Source: UBA3824 sp017541145 (GTDB lineage Bacteria > Bacteroidota > Bacteroidia > Bacteroidales > UBA3824). Taken from it: a stretch of DNA of 64,000 nucleotides. The notes below the pieces were generated by a model, which saw nothing but the letters and a program-made list of their open reading frames with translations, searched no databases and was not told where the DNA came from. The DNA is taken from NCBI GenBank assembly GCA_947168365.1, contig CAMVLO010000001.1, positions 83,183-147,182 of the forward strand, in the 5' to 3' direction. The position numbers and the translations under genes are program-made. Positions 61,984-64,000 of this stretch are shown piece after piece (the stretch's first letter is position 1; each line of letters begins with the position of its first letter).

Positions 61984-63075
61984 ATGAAAGTATTAAACAA
62001 AGCGTTATTAATAGCAGGAGTTGCCGCTATATCATCGCAAGCACAGGCGCAAATTACTTTAGCTCCTAAAAACGATTCAACTTTTACCCTTAAGTTTGCA
62101 GGTCGTACAAACATGGATTTAGGAACTTATCTTGCAACAGATTCTGCCGCTGACAATGGCGCAGCTGTAAATGATACACGTTTGTGTTTTGTTGCAAATT
62201 GGGACAATTGGGAAACAAAAGTAGAAGTTTGTTACGCTAACAAAGCAATTTCGTTCAGAGATGTTTACATCCGTTACAATTTTTCAAAAAACAACAAACT
62301 TACAATCGGTAATCAGTTTATGCCTTACGGTACAAAACCTGCGGGACTTAATTATAAATTTGTAGAAGACGGTTCTGTTGACTATGCATTGTGTTCAGCC
62401 AGAAAAATGGGTATCAACTACTTGTATACCACCGATCCGTTGAACCTCACAGCCGGCATTTATTCAGACGGAAATGTTGACGCTAAAGGTATTAACAAGG
62501 GTTATAACCTTGCTGCTCAGGCAATTTGGAGACCTATTTGTGACGAAAGCACAATTTTGCATTTCGGAGGTGCTTTCATCCATACCGTTAGCCCTGCAAA
62601 AGTAAGTTACTCAGGCATAGTTCCTACAACTATTGAAACCAGAAAAGTAATCAGCACTACAGAAGGGGATGCCGATAATGTAGAACGTTGGGAAGCATCA
62701 TTGCTTTTTATCCATACAAAATTGCTTTTGGAAGCACGTTTCTTGGGTTCAAATGTAAAATCAGATGCATTTGTTGATGATTCATATTACGGCGCTTGGG
62801 GACAAGTTTCATATCAAATCTTGGGCAGCCAACAGAAATACAACAAAGCAACCGGTTTGGCAAGCAACTCAGCAGCAGGTACTTTGGAAGTTTTGGCTCG
62901 TTACGATTATCTCGACCTTAAGAGCTTTGGCAAACAAAACGATTTCCAAATTGGTGTAAACTATTTCTTTAGCAAACACTTGAATCTTAAATTCAACTAT
63001 GTATATGTAGATCAGGATATTGTTGATAGAGATCCGTATCATTTGGTACAAGCTCGTTTGCAGTTCTCATTCTAA
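61984..63075 (+). CDS. Outer-membrane porin
   Basis: 363 aa. Signal peptide (to SSQAQAQ, ~23) and a 16-strand-type beta-barrel sequence with alternating pattern, closing with a terminal phenylalanine (ARLQFSF), the BAM recognition signal. Segments such as DVYIRYNFSKNNKLTIGNQFMPYG and NDFQIGVNYFFSKHLNLKFNYVYV resemble the phosphate-selective porin O/P group. The substrate is not evident. Confidence 0.85.
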   Translation: MKVLNKALLIAGVAAISSQAQAQITLAPKNDSTFTLKFAGRTNMDLGTYLATDSAADNGAAVNDTRLCFVANWDNWETKVEVCYANKAISFRDVYIRYNFSKNNKLTIGNQFMPYGTKPAGLNYKFVEDGSVDYALCSARKMGINYLYTTDPLNLTAGIYSDGNVDAKGINKGYNLAAQAIWRPICDESTILHFGGAFIHTVSPAKVSYSGIVPTTIETRKVISTTEGDADNVERWEASLLFIHTKLLLEARFLGSNVKSDAFVDDSYYGAWGQVSYQILGSQQKYNKATGLASNSAAGTLEVLARYDYLDLKSFGKQNDFQIGVNYFFSKHLNLKFNYVYVDQDIVDRDPYHLVQARLQFSF

Positions 63076-63106
63076 GATTTTAGTTAACAAATATATTTAT
63101 CGATTG

Positions 63107-63136
63107 GCCTCTTCAAGAAATTGGGGAGGCTTTTTT
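63107..63136 (+). terminator. Rho-independent terminator
   Basis: GCCTC / GAGGC stem with T run, 31 bp after the porin stop. Confidence 0.7.
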
Positions 63137-63297
63137 GTTGACATCTTTTTATTTAAAATTCTGATTAGTAAAAAAAAATTGTAGTTAAATTTTTAGTTTA
63201 TCCTAATCTGCTGTCTTTTCCAAAAAAATAATTTTTTGTTACTTCAAAAAGTTTATTCTAATTTCGCGACGTTAAAAAAACTAAAAAAAGATACAAA

Positions 63298-64000
63298 ATG
63301 ACTGCAAATGTAAATAAAATTCTACCCTATGGTAGAAATCGCAATTTGTTGATGTTCAATAAATTGGCTGTTTTATTTTGCCTGATTTTTCTTTTTTATT
63401 CTTTTGCTGCATTTGCGCAAGGTTCTAACTCGATAAATATCAGTATTTTGGGTTGCGGAAATTATAGCGCAAAACTTTCAGATTATTATTCGCCCAAAAA
63501 TGCAGGGATGTTAACTGTAATTGTCAGAAATACTGACTTCAAAGATCCTTATTTGCAAATCCAACTTTACATGTCGGTAACAAACGGTCTCAAAACTTAT
63601 ATCCAAACCAAAAGTCCGAACATCTCTAAAACTTTCCAAATCGGTTCAGGTGAGACACTTACGCTTACCGGTCAGGACTTGGAATGTATTTTTAATACGT
63701 ATTATTTGAATTACAATAAGTCAAATTTTCAAGACGGTCAAAACATCTTAAAAATCTACGCTCGTGACACCAGAACAGGAAAAATTGTCAGCAATACTGC
63801 ACAGATTTTACTAAAATCCGTGATGATTGCGCCACCAAAATTGACAAGTCCGGATGATAATTTTACAATTGAAACCGACAATCAATTTGTAATTTTTACT
63901 TGGCGTGGTGACAACGGCGGCGCAAATATTGCCACTCGTTGCAATTATCGTTATAAATTTGAACTTTGGAAACAAAATTTTAGCGACAAAAACGTTGAGG
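63298..64000 (+). CDS. Large secreted TANFOR/fibronectin-like protein (3' partial)
   Basis: The frame is open from the ATG at 63298 to the window edge (234 codons). A signal peptide (KLAVLFCLIFLFYSFAAFAQ, ~22-41) is followed by a beta-rich domain: ISILGCGNYSAKLSDYYSP, MLTVIVRNTDFKDP, GETLTLTGQDLECIF, then APPKLTSPDDNFTI...FTWRG, the opening of a fibronectin-like repeat. This order resembles the start of Bacteroidetes TANFOR-domain proteins, very large secreted proteins. The assignment is from memory of the pattern. Confidence 0.65.
   Translation, partial: MTANVNKILPYGRNRNLLMFNKLAVLFCLIFLFYSFAAFAQGSNSINISILGCGNYSAKLSDYYSPKNAGMLTVIVRNTDFKDPYLQIQLYMSVTNGLKTYIQTKSPNISKTFQIGSGETLTLTGQDLECIFNTYYLNYNKSNFQDGQNILKIYARDTRTGKIVSNTAQILLKSVMIAPPKLTSPDDNFTIETDNQFVIFTWRGDNGGANIATRCNYRYKFELWKQNFSDKNVE

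Overview
The window comes from a low-GC Bacteroidetes chromosome, most likely an anaerobic member of the Bacteroidales. The evidence is: two proteins with type IX secretion C-terminal signals (a gliding-motility/CHU_C type at the left edge and a Por-type tail on a GH97 enzyme); many promoters with the Bacteroidetes -7 box TAnnTTTG; Bacteroidetes-type neighbourhoods (YbbR-coaE, cdaA with DoxX/MauE and DUF1599 genes); and an anaerobe-style energy set (Na+-pumping oxaloacetate decarboxylase, PPi-dependent phosphofructokinase). I saw no rRNA, tRNA or CRISPR array.

Layout. 0-4.4 kb: a T9SS cargo protein (5' end outside the window), a TPR protein, YbbR-like protein, coaE and a lipoprotein. 4.5-7.6 kb: an EamA transporter facing a TPR-SpoIIE phosphatase. 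8-11.7 kb: the oadGAB operon, whose alpha subunit carries two biotinyl domains. 11.7-13.9 kb: a Septu-like ATPase/HNH defence pair inserted after oadB and bracketed by a 74-bp direct repeat of the oadB 3' end. 14-15 kb: a gene remnant, a candidate small RNA and a small lipoprotein. 15-19.8 kb: a giant exonuclease-RecQ-UvrD fusion. 20-24 kb: TerB-like protein, GH97 T9SS cargo, a tandem hairpin repeat and a duplicated-domain secreted protein. 24-36.9 kb: mainly housekeeping genes (pfp, der, guaB, rarA, HAD phosphatase, tatAC, acyl-ACP thioesterase) plus a methyltransferase gene broken by one in-frame stop. 37-40 kb: a TPR-SpoIIE phosphatase with SiaB and SiaC. 40-49 kb: OMP, folP, a SPOR-like protein, a zinc-ribbon/SPFH pair, a voltage-sensor-like protein, cdaA, a DoxX-like protein and DUF1599. 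49-58 kb: four TPR-SpoIIE phosphatases in tandem. 58-64 kb: an EF-hand membrane protein, a polysaccharide deacetylase, a porin and the start of a large secreted protein.

The strongest theme is signalling. Six TPR-membrane-SpoIIE phosphatases lie in 53 kb, one of them beside siaB and siaC, and no diguanylate cyclase (SiaD) gene is present. This suggests a partner-switching network in which several periplasm-sensing phosphatases could act on one SiaC-type switch. The second theme is a mobile defence cassette that rebuilt the end of its target gene on insertion.
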